Made by a program: the position numbers and the translations under genes | Notes under the pieces: model-generated | The model's database searches: none | The model's input: only the letters and a program-made list of their open reading frames with translations | Told to the model about the DNA's origin: nothing | In this document: positions 9,328 to 18,060 of the stretch, piece by piece | How positions within the stretch are numbered: position 1 is the stretch's first letter | How the letters are laid out: every line of letters begins with the position of its first letter | Source of the DNA: Bin34 sp963422415 | GTDB taxonomy: Bacteria; Chloroflexota; Anaerolineae; Caldilineales; Caldilineaceae | Length of the DNA: 64,000 nt | Direction of reading: 5' to 3' | NCBI GenBank assembly: GCA_963422415.1 | Contig: OY729430.1 | Span: 558,001-622,000 of the forward strand

Positions 9328-10059
9328 TTAAGCTGGGGTAGGCATTTCATCCCACGTACGGTTTGCCAAGAGGCGGCCCGCAGCCTTCTTGCCCTTTCGC
9401 TCTCCCGTGGCGTCATGCTCTCCCCATTGCTTGAAGAAAAAAGGCACGCGGGAGGCGAGGCACTGGTTCCGGATATGGATCGCCCATTGCTCCTGCATGG
9501 GTCGGGCTCCATAGCCGCTCTCACCGCCGACAATGACCCAATCAATGCCCGTCAAGTCCAAGTTCAGGTCACCCAGCAAGGGCTCGCAGGACAAGAACTT
9601 GACCGCCGCGGGCGTATGGCACAAGGCAGACGCGCGTTCCACCCAGCGCTGGGTCTCGACCGAAACGCCCATCCAGATATGGGAGGGCCAAGGCAAACGC
9701 GGAGCCAAGGCCACCAAGCGGCGATGCCGCTTGGTGAGCACCTGAAAGCGGTGATGGTCGGCTTGGGCCATGATGGCAAAGACGCGCTGAATGTAGTCTT
9801 CGGAGACCCTCTCGTGGAACAGATCGCTCATGCTGTTGACGAAAATGCTGCGCGGGCGCTTCCAACGCAGCGGCTGGACCAGTCGCTCTGGCCACAGTCG
9901 CAGGTCAAAGCCTTGGACGTAGGGATGACCGGGCACGCCGCGCCAGCGTTCAGCAAAGCGCTCCGCATAGCAATGGGAACAGCCCGCGGACACCTTGGTG
10001 CAACCCGTGACCGGATTCCAGGTGGCGTCGGTCCATTCAATGGATGATCGGTCGGCCAT
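9328..10059 (-). CDS. DUF5131 / phage Gp37-Gp68 family protein with three-Cys motif
   Basis: 243 residues starting MADRSSIEWTDATWNP. The motif GCTKVSAGCSHCYAERFAE gives C-x6-C-x2-C, the radical-SAM-like cluster motif of the three-Cys family. NSMSDLFHERV and GGESGYGARPM are further family hallmarks. I chose the ATG at 10,059, preceded by GGACAGG, because the open frame upstream has no family similarity. The partner tcmP follows in the same direction, so the two form an operon-like pair. Family members occur in phages and bacterial genomic islands. A 4Fe-4S radical chemistry role is inferred from the cysteines only. Confidence 0.85.
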   Translation of the reverse strand: MADRSSIEWTDATWNPVTGCTKVSAGCSHCYAERFAERWRGVPGHPYVQGFDLRLWPERLVQPLRWKRPRSIFVNSMSDLFHERVSEDYIQRVFAIMAQADHHRFQVLTKRHRRLVALAPRLPWPSHIWMGVSVETQRWVERASALCHTPAAVKFLSCEPLLGDLNLDLTGIDWVIVGGESGYGARPMQEQWAIHIRNQCLASRVPFFFKQWGEHDATGERKGKKAAGRLLANRTWDEMPTPA

Positions 10060-10562
10060 GCTAGTACCTGTCCACAGGTTATGATTCGATATGTTTGAAA
10101 TTAATTGTGTCACAATTGTACTATATTGTACATGCTGTGTACACGCATGTTCCTGACATCGCCGCTGAACCCACTCCTTGCATAAATGAGCGGCAGTGCA
10201 ATCCACAAGTGAACGGTCAGGCCACCTTCACGAGATCTGAACGCCAAGACAGAATCATCACATTTCCCTGCAAAGCCGTGCGCCAAGGTTTCAGCCTACC
10301 GAATCTGCTGGAAGGCTTGGACGCTATGCACTCCCTGACGGAAGACACCGGCCCCGCCCTGGAAATTTTCCGGGCCCACTGGACGGGCCCTGCTACGTCC
10401 ATACCCGTTCCGGGGAATTCAAGATGCCGGACTGGCAGTTCAGCGGCATTATCGCGCCAGAGGACTACGCGGCGGAGGCGCGGGCGCTGGGTGAATGCCG
10501 GCACAACCGCTGTGGGCACTTGCTGCGGCTTGGGCCAAGACTTTCCGAGACCGAGACAACCG
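10060..10562. other. Intergenic region upstream of the DUF5131 gene and downstream of the peptide permeases
   Basis: About 500 bp. The first 90 bp are AT-rich (aattgtactatattgtaca near 10,112) and look like the promoter of the minus-strand DUF5131-tcmP pair. Between about 10,400 and 10,580 a plus-strand frame reads CYVHTRSGEFKMPDWQFSGI and PEDYAAEARALGECRHNRCG; it looks protein-like but has no start and no family I recognise, so it may be a gene relic. The dppD/dppF ATPase genes often found after dppC are absent here. Confidence 0.35.
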
Positions 10563-11477
10563 CTAGTCAATGCGCTGGCGCAGCTTAGGGTCCAGAAAGT
10601 CCCGGAGCGCGTCGCCAAACAGATTGGCCGCCATGATGGCCAAGGTGATCGCCAGACCAGGGAACACCACCAGCCACCAGGGAGGCTTGAAAGCCGTGGC
10701 CGTCACGCCACCCAGCATGTTGCCCCAGCTGGCATCAGGCGGCGGGATGCCCAGCCCCAGAAAGCTCAGGGCCGACTCGGCAAAAATGGCCCCGCCCAGA
10801 TGCAAGCTAACCACAACCAGGATGGGCGCCGTTACCTGCGGCGCCACATGGCGCACCATCAGACCCAGGTTGGTGACCCCGATCATGCGGGCGGCTTCCA
10901 CATACATGGATTCCCGGACCGACAGTACCACCGAGCGGGTGATCCGCGTGGCCGAGGGGACCTGTGTCACGGCGATGGCGATGATCACGGTCTCCAGCCC
11001 CGCGCCCAGCGCCACCAGCAGCATGAGGGCCAAAATCAAGGAGGGAAACGACATCAAGATATCCACCAGCCGTTGGCTGAAGAGGTCAAAGCGGTGGCCC
11101 AGAAACCCGCTGCCAATGCCCCATAGGAAACCCAGAAAGTCCCCCACGAAGACCGCGGCCAAGCTTACCATCAGGGTAATCCGCGTGCCAAAGACAATCC
11201 GACTCAGGACGTCCCGGCCCAGATTGTCCGTGCCCAGCCAATGAGCCATCGTGGGACCTTGCCGCACGACCGCGTAATCCGCCATATTGGGATCGTAGGG
11301 AGCAATCCACGGCGCGACGATCGCGACCAGAATGAGCAGGATCCAGCCTCCCAGCGACCAGGTTCCCACGGGCGACAGACGATAGAAGCGAGCGACAAGG
11401 GCGCGCCTGCGCGCCCAGTGGGACAACTCCTCCACCGGCTGGAAATGATGTTGCAGTGGCGTAGACGGCAGAGACAT
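10563..11477 (-). CDS. Peptide/nickel-type ABC transporter permease, DppC/OppC family
   Basis: 304 residues. The start is the ATG at 11,477, three bases after the stop of the upstream permease gene; a longer frame extends upstream but only overlaps that gene. It begins with a cytoplasmic segment and a membrane span (GGWILLILVAIVAPWIAPYD), then HWLGTDNLGRDVLSRIVFG, the DppC-family signature, and the BPD_transp_1 region with EAARMIGVTNLGLMVRHVAP (EAA loop). It ends FGDALRDFLDPKLRQ. With DppB and the solute-binding protein upstream it forms a peptide/opine/sugar-acid importer in the inner membrane. ATPase genes are not in the cluster. Confidence 0.9.
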   Translation of the reverse strand: MSLPSTPLQHHFQPVEELSHWARRRALVARFYRLSPVGTWSLGGWILLILVAIVAPWIAPYDPNMADYAVVRQGPTMAHWLGTDNLGRDVLSRIVFGTRITLMVSLAAVFVGDFLGFLWGIGSGFLGHRFDLFSQRLVDILMSFPSLILALMLLVALGAGLETVIIAIAVTQVPSATRITRSVVLSVRESMYVEAARMIGVTNLGLMVRHVAPQVTAPILVVVSLHLGGAIFAESALSFLGLGIPPPDASWGNMLGGVTATAFKPPWWLVVFPGLAITLAIMAANLFGDALRDFLDPKLRQRID

Positions 11478-11479
11478 GC

Positions 11480-12439
11480 CTAGCCGTAGCGGATGCGAGG
11501 ATCCAGGATGCCATAACTGATATCCACGATCAGGTTCACGAACACGTAGATGAAACCGTACACCAAGACCAGATTCTGGATCATCATCCAGTCCCGTTCC
11601 TGCATGCCTTGCACCATCAGACTGCCCAGGCCGGGCACAGCAAAGGCCTTCTCGACCGAGACCGTGCCGCCCAACAGCCCGCCCAAGGCCAGTCCCGTGG
11701 TCGTGATCACTGGCAACATGGCGTTTTTGAAGACATGCCTCCAAATCACCAGCATGTCTCCCAGCCCCTTGGCCCGCGCCGTCCGTACATAGTCGTCATA
11801 GAGAGCCTCCAGCGCCGCGGAACGCGCCATGCGGGCCGTGGCGGCCCCCAGCCCCAACCCCAGAGTCATGGAAGGCAGCGCAATGAGGGAGAAATTGGCT
11901 CCCGGATCTTCCCAGAACTGGATGATGGTAAGCGGCGGCCGCCAACGCAGCGTCAGCACGGTAAAAAGAATAATCAGCAGCCCCAGCCAGAAGCTGGGCA
12001 CCGCCAGGAACACGGTGATGCCCAACCGGCTCATCTGATCCAGCAACGAGTTGCGCCAGTACGCGGCGATCAGGCCGATGGGGATGCCAATCAGCCAGGA
12101 AAGGGCGATGGCGAAGAGGGCGATCTGGGCGGAGATGGGGCCCCGGCGCAGGATCATATGGCTGATGGGATCCTTGGTCCAGAAGGAATACCCCATCTCG
12201 CCGCGCAGTACTTGGGCCATCCAGTCCAGATATTGCCGGTACAGAGGCCGGTCCAGCCCCAGACTGGCCCGCACTTCGGCCAGTTCCTCTTCCGAGAGGA
12301 TGTAGACCCCGGTGGATTCCGAATAGATGGTTTGCAGCGGATCCCCAGGGATGACGCGCATAGCCAGGAAAATCAGAATCGTCACCCCCACCAAGGTGGG
12401 GATGGCGATCAACAGCCTATTGATGATGTACTGGCGCAC
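11480..12439 (-). CDS. Peptide/nickel-type ABC transporter permease, DppB/OppB family
   Basis: 319 residues with the classic DppB N-terminus (IINRLLIAIPTLVGVTILIF, then MRVIPGDPL), the long periplasmic loop containing LGLDRPLYRQYLDWM, and the EAA-type motif TARAKGLGDMLVIWRHVFKN. The family C-terminus VVDISYGILDPRIRYG is intact. About six membrane spans are visible. It sits between the solute-binding protein gene (98 bp upstream) and the DppC permease (start 3 bp after this stop), so the three are one operon reading SBP-permease-permease. The ligand is not predictable from the permease. Confidence 0.92.
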   Translation of the reverse strand: MRQYIINRLLIAIPTLVGVTILIFLAMRVIPGDPLQTIYSESTGVYILSEEELAEVRASLGLDRPLYRQYLDWMAQVLRGEMGYSFWTKDPISHMILRRGPISAQIALFAIALSWLIGIPIGLIAAYWRNSLLDQMSRLGITVFLAVPSFWLGLLIILFTVLTLRWRPPLTIIQFWEDPGANFSLIALPSMTLGLGLGAATARMARSAALEALYDDYVRTARAKGLGDMLVIWRHVFKNAMLPVITTTGLALGGLLGGTVSVEKAFAVPGLGSLMVQGMQERDWMMIQNLVLVYGFIYVFVNLIVDISYGILDPRIRYG

Positions 12440-12537
12440 GACCGGCTTGATTCAACGGGACTCGGATGGCGCGCGGCAGGCTAAGGTAGCGGACAGGCAG
12501 ACGCACCGGCATGGGAACGCCTGCCTATCGAGATCAA

Positions 12538-14229
12538 TCAGACATCCAACCACACGGTTTCCATGCGGCCCCATTCCGCAAAGATGCGGTTGTCCAATGC
12601 CAGTCCCTTGACCTTGTTGTTCCACATGGGCAAGTGGTAGGTGTATCCAATCAGGTATTCTGGGGGATTTTCGTCCAGCAGGTTCTGCGCTTCGTCGATT
12701 TGGGCCTTGCGCGTCTCGAATTCGGTCTCGTCGTCAATCTCCGTGAGCAGCGCGTCGAAGGTCGGATTGGCATAGGACCCAAAGTTCTGGGACCCGCCGG
12801 TGCGCCACCACAGATTGCCGCGCGGTGAAATGTCTGAAACCCCGTGACCGCGCGTGTGCACCATCAGCTCGTAGGTGCCTTGCTGTTGTTCGGAACCCAG
12901 ACTGGCCCGTTCGATAATACGAATCTTGGTGGGAATGCCCAGGTTGCGGGACAGCATGTCCTGCACCGCCGGAGCCAACAATTCGGCCTGGGGACCGCTG
13001 GCCGACAGAATCTCCAGTTCCGGGAAGCCGCCGTCTCCATAGCCTGCCGCGGCCAGCAACGCCTTGGCGGTTTCAATGTCCTCGCTCTTGTCCTCGCGGT
13101 AGCCTGGCATTTCGGCTAGCTCCGCCGGCGAGGTGGCGTAGGGGTCTCCCTGGGGCACCCAGCGCGTAATGTTGATTACCTCCTGCGTGCCGAAGGCGGC
13201 CTTCAGATTGTGCTTGCTGACCCCTAGGTTGATCGCCCGGCGCACTCTCTCGTCCGCCAGCGGTCCTTGGGCATTGTTCATGAAGAGCCAGTAGGCGCCG
13301 AAGTTGGGCAGCTGGTTGGCGGTGATGTCCTCCCGTGCATCCCCTTCCTCCCACGTCTCGAAGGCCACGTTCCACGACATGTCCGCCTTGTCCGTGAGGA
13401 CCGCGGTGCCGCGATCGGACCAAGCCGGCACGTGCAGCATTTCCAGCTGATCGAGGTAGGGCAGCTCGGCATCCCAGTAATCCGGATTCCTTTCGAAGAG
13501 CCAGCGCTCCGCGGGCTGATGCTCCACGAAACGAAAGGCTCCCGTACCGGGCGCGATGACCTCGCGCAGATCGAAATCATTCTCCTGCAGGGACTTTTCG
13601 GAATAGATGACCCCGGTGGTGGCCGCCAGCACGTTCAGGAAATAGGCGCGGGGCGCCGACAAATGGAAGACGACCGTGCCCGCGTCAGGGGCCGTAATCT
13701 CCTCGACGAAGGTGAACTCGGCCTTCAAGGGCGAAATGATGCCGGCCGGCGGGTCCATAATGCGATTGAACGTAGCCAGCACGTCGGCAGAGGTGAAGGG
13801 CGTGCCGTCATGGTAGGTCACCCCCTCGCGCAAGGAGAACGTGTAGGTGCGTCCATCGTCCGACACGTCCAAGCTCCGCGCCAGATCGGGCACGATCGTG
13901 CGCAGTCCGTTGACTAGGTTGTTGCGGACCAGATTGTTGTACATTTGGCTCAGCACATGGGTGCCGCCACCCTGATGGATGTCGAAACTATTCATGGTGA
14001 CGCCAAACGCGGTGCGCAGCGTGCCCCCATGGCGCGGGCTGCCCGTCGGTCGCATCATGCCCATGTCCATCTCGCCGGAGAGTTCCGGGGCAGGGGTGGG
14101 CACGGGGGTGGGCACTACGAGAGACACCCCCGATCCGGCCGTGGTACCTGGAGCACAAGCCGCCAGCAGGCCAATGCCGGTGGTAACGCCGGCCACTTGC
14201 AAGAACTGTCGTCGCGTTACATACCTCAT
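12538..14229 (-). CDS. ABC transporter solute-binding lipoprotein, family 5 (peptide-type)
   Basis: 563 residues. The N-terminus MRYVTRRQFLQVAGVTTGIG carries a twin-arginine signal (RRQFL) and then a lipobox ending LLAAC (Cys about residue 25), so it is probably exported by Tat and anchored as a lipoprotein. A Pro/Thr-rich linker follows. The mature part shows SBP family 5 features: RTFxFSLREGVTYHDGTPF-like block with TYTFSLREGVTYHDGTPFT, and FERNPDYWDAELPYLDQLEM. AAGGAG lies 9 nt before the ATG. First gene of the minus-strand operon with dppB- and dppC-type permeases; it delivers the ligand to them. Confidence 0.93.
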   Translation of the reverse strand: MRYVTRRQFLQVAGVTTGIGLLAACAPGTTAGSGVSLVVPTPVPTPAPELSGEMDMGMMRPTGSPRHGGTLRTAFGVTMNSFDIHQGGGTHVLSQMYNNLVRNNLVNGLRTIVPDLARSLDVSDDGRTYTFSLREGVTYHDGTPFTSADVLATFNRIMDPPAGIISPLKAEFTFVEEITAPDAGTVVFHLSAPRAYFLNVLAATTGVIYSEKSLQENDFDLREVIAPGTGAFRFVEHQPAERWLFERNPDYWDAELPYLDQLEMLHVPAWSDRGTAVLTDKADMSWNVAFETWEEGDAREDITANQLPNFGAYWLFMNNAQGPLADERVRRAINLGVSKHNLKAAFGTQEVINITRWVPQGDPYATSPAELAEMPGYREDKSEDIETAKALLAAAGYGDGGFPELEILSASGPQAELLAPAVQDMLSRNLGIPTKIRIIERASLGSEQQQGTYELMVHTRGHGVSDISPRGNLWWRTGGSQNFGSYANPTFDALLTEIDDETEFETRKAQIDEAQNLLDENPPEYLIGYTYHLPMWNNKVKGLALDNRIFAEWGRMETVWLDV

Positions 14230-14588
14230 GCCACTATACTCCTTATTGGATGGTCAGGACCTGCACTTCAGAGTACATACCGTACCTCGCGCGGCCAAGA
14301 CCGGGCGCGCGCCCTGCGTGCCGGGGAACCGGTACATTTTCGAAAAGACCTGCCCGGATTATAGCGCCACACCGCAAGGCGCAGGACCACGACTTCGAAG
14401 CCAGACCAAGGGTCAGCGCCACACCGGGAGCCGTCCGAGGATGGCATGGTCGGGAACGGACCGTTCCCGACTTCCTTTCTCAATTCAGCCCTTTTGCCAT
14501 ACAATTGCCAACTGAATCGCCATTCGAGTTCAGAGGCCCCTGATCCGTAGGCGACATCGGCTTTTTTCGCATCACTGGAGGAATACTC
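14230..14588. promoter_or_regulatory. Divergent control region between two ABC importer operons
   Basis: 359 bp separate the starts of two solute-binding protein genes transcribed away from each other. The region must contain both promoters. It includes a 23-bp palindrome (listed separately) and a stretch with TTGCCA and TACAAT-like elements near 14,490-14,510. The plus-strand gene has GGAGG 7 nt before its ATG. No reading frame here looks coding. Confidence 0.5.
14449..14471. promoter_or_regulatory. 23-bp palindrome, candidate operator
   Basis: The half sites GTCGGGAACGG and CCGTTCCCGAC flank a single central base and match perfectly on the two strands, giving 11 bp per arm. It lies 118 bp upstream of the sugar-type solute-binding protein gene and 220 bp from the divergent one. 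LacI-type and similar dimeric sugar regulators bind operators of this kind. No regulator gene is adjacent, so its function as an operator is an inference. Confidence 0.5.
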
Positions 14589-15953
14589 ATGAATCGACCC
14601 CAAGTAAGTCGGCGTGCCTTTTTGCGCCTCTCCGGTGTGGCCGCCGGCGCCATGGCGATCGCGGCCTGCACCACGGTGGCGCCCCCCTCAAGCGACGCCG
14701 CCATGGAAACCATCACGTTGAACTTCTTCAACCGAGGCGGAGAGTTCATTGCCAGCGTGATGGACCAGCAAATGGCTCTGTATCAGGAGTCCAACCCGAA
14801 CATTGAATTCGAGATCAACGCGGTGGCAGGCTATTCCCATCAGGAGGCTCTCTTGTTGATGATCTCGGCGGGCACCGGGCCGGACTGCTGGTTTGACGCC
14901 AACCGCACCACGGGCATGCTCACCCGCAAGGGCGTGACCACGGACCTGGAACCCTATCTGGCCGCGGATCCGACCTTCAACGAGGACGACTACGTACCCA
15001 ATGTCTGGATCGCACAGACCTACGACGGCAAGCGCTGGGGTCTGCCCTGGGACAGCGGTGCCATGTGTCTGGCCTTTGACACCGTGCTGTTTGACGCAGC
15101 CGGTCTGGACTATCCCTCCTCGACGGAGTGGATGACATGGAGCGAGCTGCTGGAGCTGGCCACCGCCCTGACCTTGGATCTGGACAACAACACGCCGGCG
15201 GACTCGGGCTTCAACCCGGCGCGCGTCAAGCAGTACGGGTTCAAGCCGGATCTGGGTCACGGACGCTACACCTATCACTGGTCCCACAACGCCGAGATCA
15301 TCGCGGGGGACGGCACCATGCCCTTGGATTCGCCGGAATTCATCGAGAGCATGGATTGGCTGGCCTCCTTGGGACTGGAGCACTTTGTCAGCCCCTCCCC
15401 GGCCTATGAAGTGGCCACCCCCATCGACTTGCGCTCCAAGAATGTCGCCATGCAGCACATCGGAGCCTGGTCCATAGGGCGCATCAACGCCACCGAGGCG
15501 CAATGGGGAACCACCCAGGTGCCCTATAGCCAGACCAAGGTTTCGTACGGTCACTACTCGCCGCTGTGCGTCTTCTCTCGGAGCGAGTTCCAGCAGGAAG
15601 CCTACGACTTCGTCAAGTTCGCCTGCTGTAGCCTCGAAGGCCAGAAAATTCTGGTGGATCTGGGCATGCAGCAGCCCATTCGCAAGGACTTGCGGGAACA
15701 ATTCCTGACCAACACGGAACCGCCGGCCCAGGAATACCGGCAGGTCTTCTATGACGCGTTTGAGAACAACGACACCTTCCGCTGGCCCGGAGACACGATC
15801 GGTTCCTATTTCGGCGGTTGGTACCAACCCCTGCTGGACTTCTGGGCTCCCCACAACGATCGGGTGTGGCTGGGCGAGACCACTTGGGCCGAGATTGCCA
15901 GCGAGGTGCGCGCCGGCTCCGAGCAGATCCTGGCCACGGGCGAACTGGCCTGA
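14589..15953 (+). CDS. ABC transporter solute-binding lipoprotein, family 1 (sugar-type)
   Basis: 454 residues. It starts MNRPQVSRRAFLRLSGVAAG, a twin-arginine motif, followed by a lipobox ending AIAAC (Cys about residue 29). The mature region has family 1 signatures: the LNFFNRGGEF start, MISAGTGPDCWFDA, DGKRWGLPWDSGAMCLAFDT, and a C-terminal helix-rich part. GGAGG precedes the ATG by 7 nt. It binds a carbohydrate or polyol outside the membrane and hands it to the two permeases encoded immediately downstream. A strong hairpin in the 101-bp gap to the permease gene probably sets the usual excess of binding protein over permease. Confidence 0.93.
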   Translation: MNRPQVSRRAFLRLSGVAAGAMAIAACTTVAPPSSDAAMETITLNFFNRGGEFIASVMDQQMALYQESNPNIEFEINAVAGYSHQEALLLMISAGTGPDCWFDANRTTGMLTRKGVTTDLEPYLAADPTFNEDDYVPNVWIAQTYDGKRWGLPWDSGAMCLAFDTVLFDAAGLDYPSSTEWMTWSELLELATALTLDLDNNTPADSGFNPARVKQYGFKPDLGHGRYTYHWSHNAEIIAGDGTMPLDSPEFIESMDWLASLGLEHFVSPSPAYEVATPIDLRSKNVAMQHIGAWSIGRINATEAQWGTTQVPYSQTKVSYGHYSPLCVFSRSEFQQEAYDFVKFACCSLEGQKILVDLGMQQPIRKDLREQFLTNTEPPAQEYRQVFYDAFENNDTFRWPGDTIGSYFGGWYQPLLDFWAPHNDRVWLGETTWAEIASEVRAGSEQILATGELA

Positions 15954-15979
15954 TATCTGACCGCTTCCGCGACCCCGGT

Positions 15980-16022
15980 GCGGTCGGCGCCCGATCCCCG
16001 TAAGGGATCGGGCGCCGACCGC
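15980..16022 (+). terminator. Strong intercistronic hairpin between binding-protein and permease genes
   Basis: A perfect 19-bp inverted repeat with a 5-nt loop (cgtaa): arms at 15,980-15,998 and 16,004-16,022, nearly all G/C. It starts 26 nt after the solute-binding protein stop. No T-run follows (ccttattc only), so it may be a 3'-end stabiliser or partial attenuator for the first gene, not a full intrinsic terminator. That would give high binding-protein and low permease expression. Confidence 0.7.
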
Positions 16023-16054
16023 CCTTATTCAACTCGAAAGAACACAGATCCTGA

Positions 16055-17011
16055 ATGGCGGCGGTAGAGACCCCCAAGTCACGGCGCATTCCCTTTCACA
16101 AGCGTCTCTCCTTCGAAGAGACGCTTTTCGGCTGGATTTTCATCATCCCGGCCGTGCTGGGGTTGCTGCTGTTTCAGCTGGGCCCCGTCGTGGCCAGCTT
16201 GGGCCTGTCCTTCACCAAATACGACATCATCAATCGTCCCACGTGGCATGGGTTGACCAACTACACCAAGCTCTTCAGTGACGACCTGTGGCTGAAGTCC
16301 ATTGAGGTGACCTCCCGTTATGTGGCGCTATATGTGCCTCTGTCACTGGTCTTTGCCTATCTGGTGGCCCTGCTCATGAGTGGCCGGATACGCGGCATCG
16401 CGGTGTGGCGAACCATGTGGTACCTGCCCTCCATCGTGCCGGCCGTGGCGGCCGCGGCCGTATGGCGCTGGGGCTTGCATCCCGAGTTCGGTCCCATCAA
16501 CTATCCCTTGAAGCTGCTGGGCCTGCCCGCTCCCCGCTGGCTGGCGGACCCGGACTGGATCGTCCCCTCCATTGTCTTCATCAGCCTGTGGGGCCTGGGC
16601 AACTCCGTACTCATCTTCCTGGCCGCCATCACGGGTGTGCCTCCTTCCTTCTACGAAGCCGCGGAGGTGGACGGCGCGGGGCGCTGGGATCGTTTCCGCC
16701 TGATCACGGTGCCCCTCACTTCGTCCATCATCTTCTTCCAGCTCATCATCGCCGTGATCCAAGCCTTTCAGGTCTTCACGTCGGCCTTCATCCTGTTTGG
16801 TTCCAACGCGGCCTCCTCCTCCGCGGGCCCGGGCAACGCGGCTCTCTTCTACATGCTTTACATGTACCGAAACGCCTTCGGGTATTTCCGCAACGGGTAC
16901 GCCTCCGCCATGGCCTGGCTCCTCTTTCTGACCGTGGCTCTCCTGACTCTGGTGCTCTTCAAGACGCAGAATCGCTGGGTCTATTACGAAGCGGGGGACA
17001 ATGTCACATGA
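16055..17011 (+). CDS. Sugar ABC transporter permease, MalF/UgpA family
   Basis: 318 residues with about six membrane spans. A basic cytoplasmic start is followed by FGWIFIIPAVLGLLLFQLGP. LSFTKYDIINRPTWHGLTNY is the typical first periplasmic segment. The EAA loop reads YEAAEVDGAGRWDRFRLIT, where the coupling ATPase docks. The stop overlaps the ATG of the next gene (ATGA), so the two permeases are translationally coupled. Together with the upstream family 1 binding protein they form a carbohydrate importer of the CUT1 type. The ATP-binding subunit is not encoded nearby and is presumably a shared MsmX/UgpC-like protein elsewhere. Confidence 0.92.
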   Translation: MAAVETPKSRRIPFHKRLSFEETLFGWIFIIPAVLGLLLFQLGPVVASLGLSFTKYDIINRPTWHGLTNYTKLFSDDLWLKSIEVTSRYVALYVPLSLVFAYLVALLMSGRIRGIAVWRTMWYLPSIVPAVAAAAVWRWGLHPEFGPINYPLKLLGLPAPRWLADPDWIVPSIVFISLWGLGNSVLIFLAAITGVPPSFYEAAEVDGAGRWDRFRLITVPLTSSIIFFQLIIAVIQAFQVFTSAFILFGSNAASSSAGPGNAALFYMLYMYRNAFGYFRNGYASAMAWLLFLTVALLTLVLFKTQNRWVYYEAGDNVT

Positions 17012-17823
17012 CGATTGTCCGCTACCTGATCCTGATCGGGGGCGGCGTCCTGATGCTGACCCCCTTTTTCTGGCTGGTCTCCTCTTCGTTCAAGACCCCC
17101 CAGAACATCTACATCTTCCCCCCGCAATTCATACCGAGCCCCGTCCACTGGCGCAACTACGTGGAGGTCTTCGAAGTCATTCCCGTGATGCGCTATGTCG
17201 GCAACACGGTCTACATCACCATCTTGGCGAGCGTGGGGGTGATCCTCAGCTCGGCCATGGCGGCGTACGGCTTTGCTCGCCTGCGCTTCAAGGGACGGGA
17301 CCTGCTCTTTTCCTTCTTGCTGTCCACGGTCATGCTGCCCTACGTGGTCACCATGATCCCGGTGTTCATCATGTTCTCACGGCTGGGCTGGATCGACTCC
17401 TTCAAGCCTCTGATCGTGCCCCACTGGTTCGGGGGCCCCATCACCATCTTCATGCTGCGCCAGTTCTTTCGCACCATTCCACTGGAGCTGGAGGCGGCGG
17501 CGCGCATTGACGGGGCCAGCCGGCCGCGCATCTTCCTGCAGGTGATCCTGCCCTTGGCCCGCCCGGCGCTGGTGGTGACCTCCATTCTGGCCTTGGTCTT
17601 CAATTGGAACGGATTCCTGGAGCCCTTGATCTATCTGCGCAAGCAGAAGCTATACACGCTGGCCCTGGCGGTCAATTCCCTGCGGGAATTCGAGTCGGGT
17701 CTGGACTGGACCCATTACATGATGGTGGTGGCCACCATCATGGTGGTGCCCGTGCTCATCCTCTACTTTCTGGCCCAGCGGGCCTTCATCGAAGGCATCG
17801 TGCTGACCGGTCTCAAGGGCTGA
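17008..17823 (+). CDS. Sugar ABC transporter permease, MalG/UgpE family
   Basis: 271 residues starting MTIVRYLILIGGGVLMLTPF. This start is fixed by the 4-bp overlap with the upstream permease stop; a longer frame reaches far into that gene but is only its shadow. SSFKTPQNIYIFPPQFIPSP and the EAA loop ELEAAARIDGASRPRIF are classic for MalG. The family C-terminus FIEGIVLTGLKG is intact. Last gene of the three-gene operon. After it come about 190 bp with no gene before the IS end at 18,011. Confidence 0.92.
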   Translation: MTIVRYLILIGGGVLMLTPFFWLVSSSFKTPQNIYIFPPQFIPSPVHWRNYVEVFEVIPVMRYVGNTVYITILASVGVILSSAMAAYGFARLRFKGRDLLFSFLLSTVMLPYVVTMIPVFIMFSRLGWIDSFKPLIVPHWFGGPITIFMLRQFFRTIPLELEAAARIDGASRPRIFLQVILPLARPALVVTSILALVFNWNGFLEPLIYLRKQKLYTLALAVNSLREFESGLDWTHYMMVVATIMVVPVLILYFLAQRAFIEGIVLTGLKG

Positions 17824-18010
17824 TCCGAATTCTGCCCCGGCGAAGGCCTTTTCGTCCGCCATACAACCTCCTGGAAAAGGTTCTGCATTGATTGAGGTGC
17901 GAAATGTCGTTTTGCCTGCTTGGTGGCACGACACCCTACACGCATTGCAGGACACGAACCCCTCTCGGCTGCGCAAATGCAGTCGGCAGAAGTCCAATAG
18001 CGTTTTGATC

Positions 18011-18060
18011 TAGGGTGTGTTTACAAACTATTTCAAATTCACAATGGCTGTAGCAAGACA
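18011..18060 (-). repeat. Solitary IS end, inverted copy of the end at 26,985-27,032
   Basis: The sequence beginning TAGGGTGTGTTTACAAAC at 18,011 matches the reverse complement of 27,032 downwards for about 48 nt with two small indels and a few substitutions. The latter is the outer end of an IS5-family relic. Read on the minus strand both end in a conserved transposase C-terminus (LATAIVNLK) followed by the terminal repeat. No transposase can be read next to this copy. The two ends face in opposite directions and bracket the M23/FN3 and LRR genes. Confidence 0.6.

Noticed and set aside
10400..10580. Protein-like frame containing CYVHTRSGEFKMPDWQFSGI
   Set aside because: No start codon with a ribosome-binding site, no family recognised and too short to support as a gene; noted as a possible relic.
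10095..11126. 343-codon plus-strand frame
   Set aside because: Mostly antisense of the DppC permease; low-complexity Gln/His/Gly composition typical of shadow frames.
14688..15854. 388-codon minus-strand frame
   Set aside because: Antisense shadow of the family 1 binding protein gene; no motifs.
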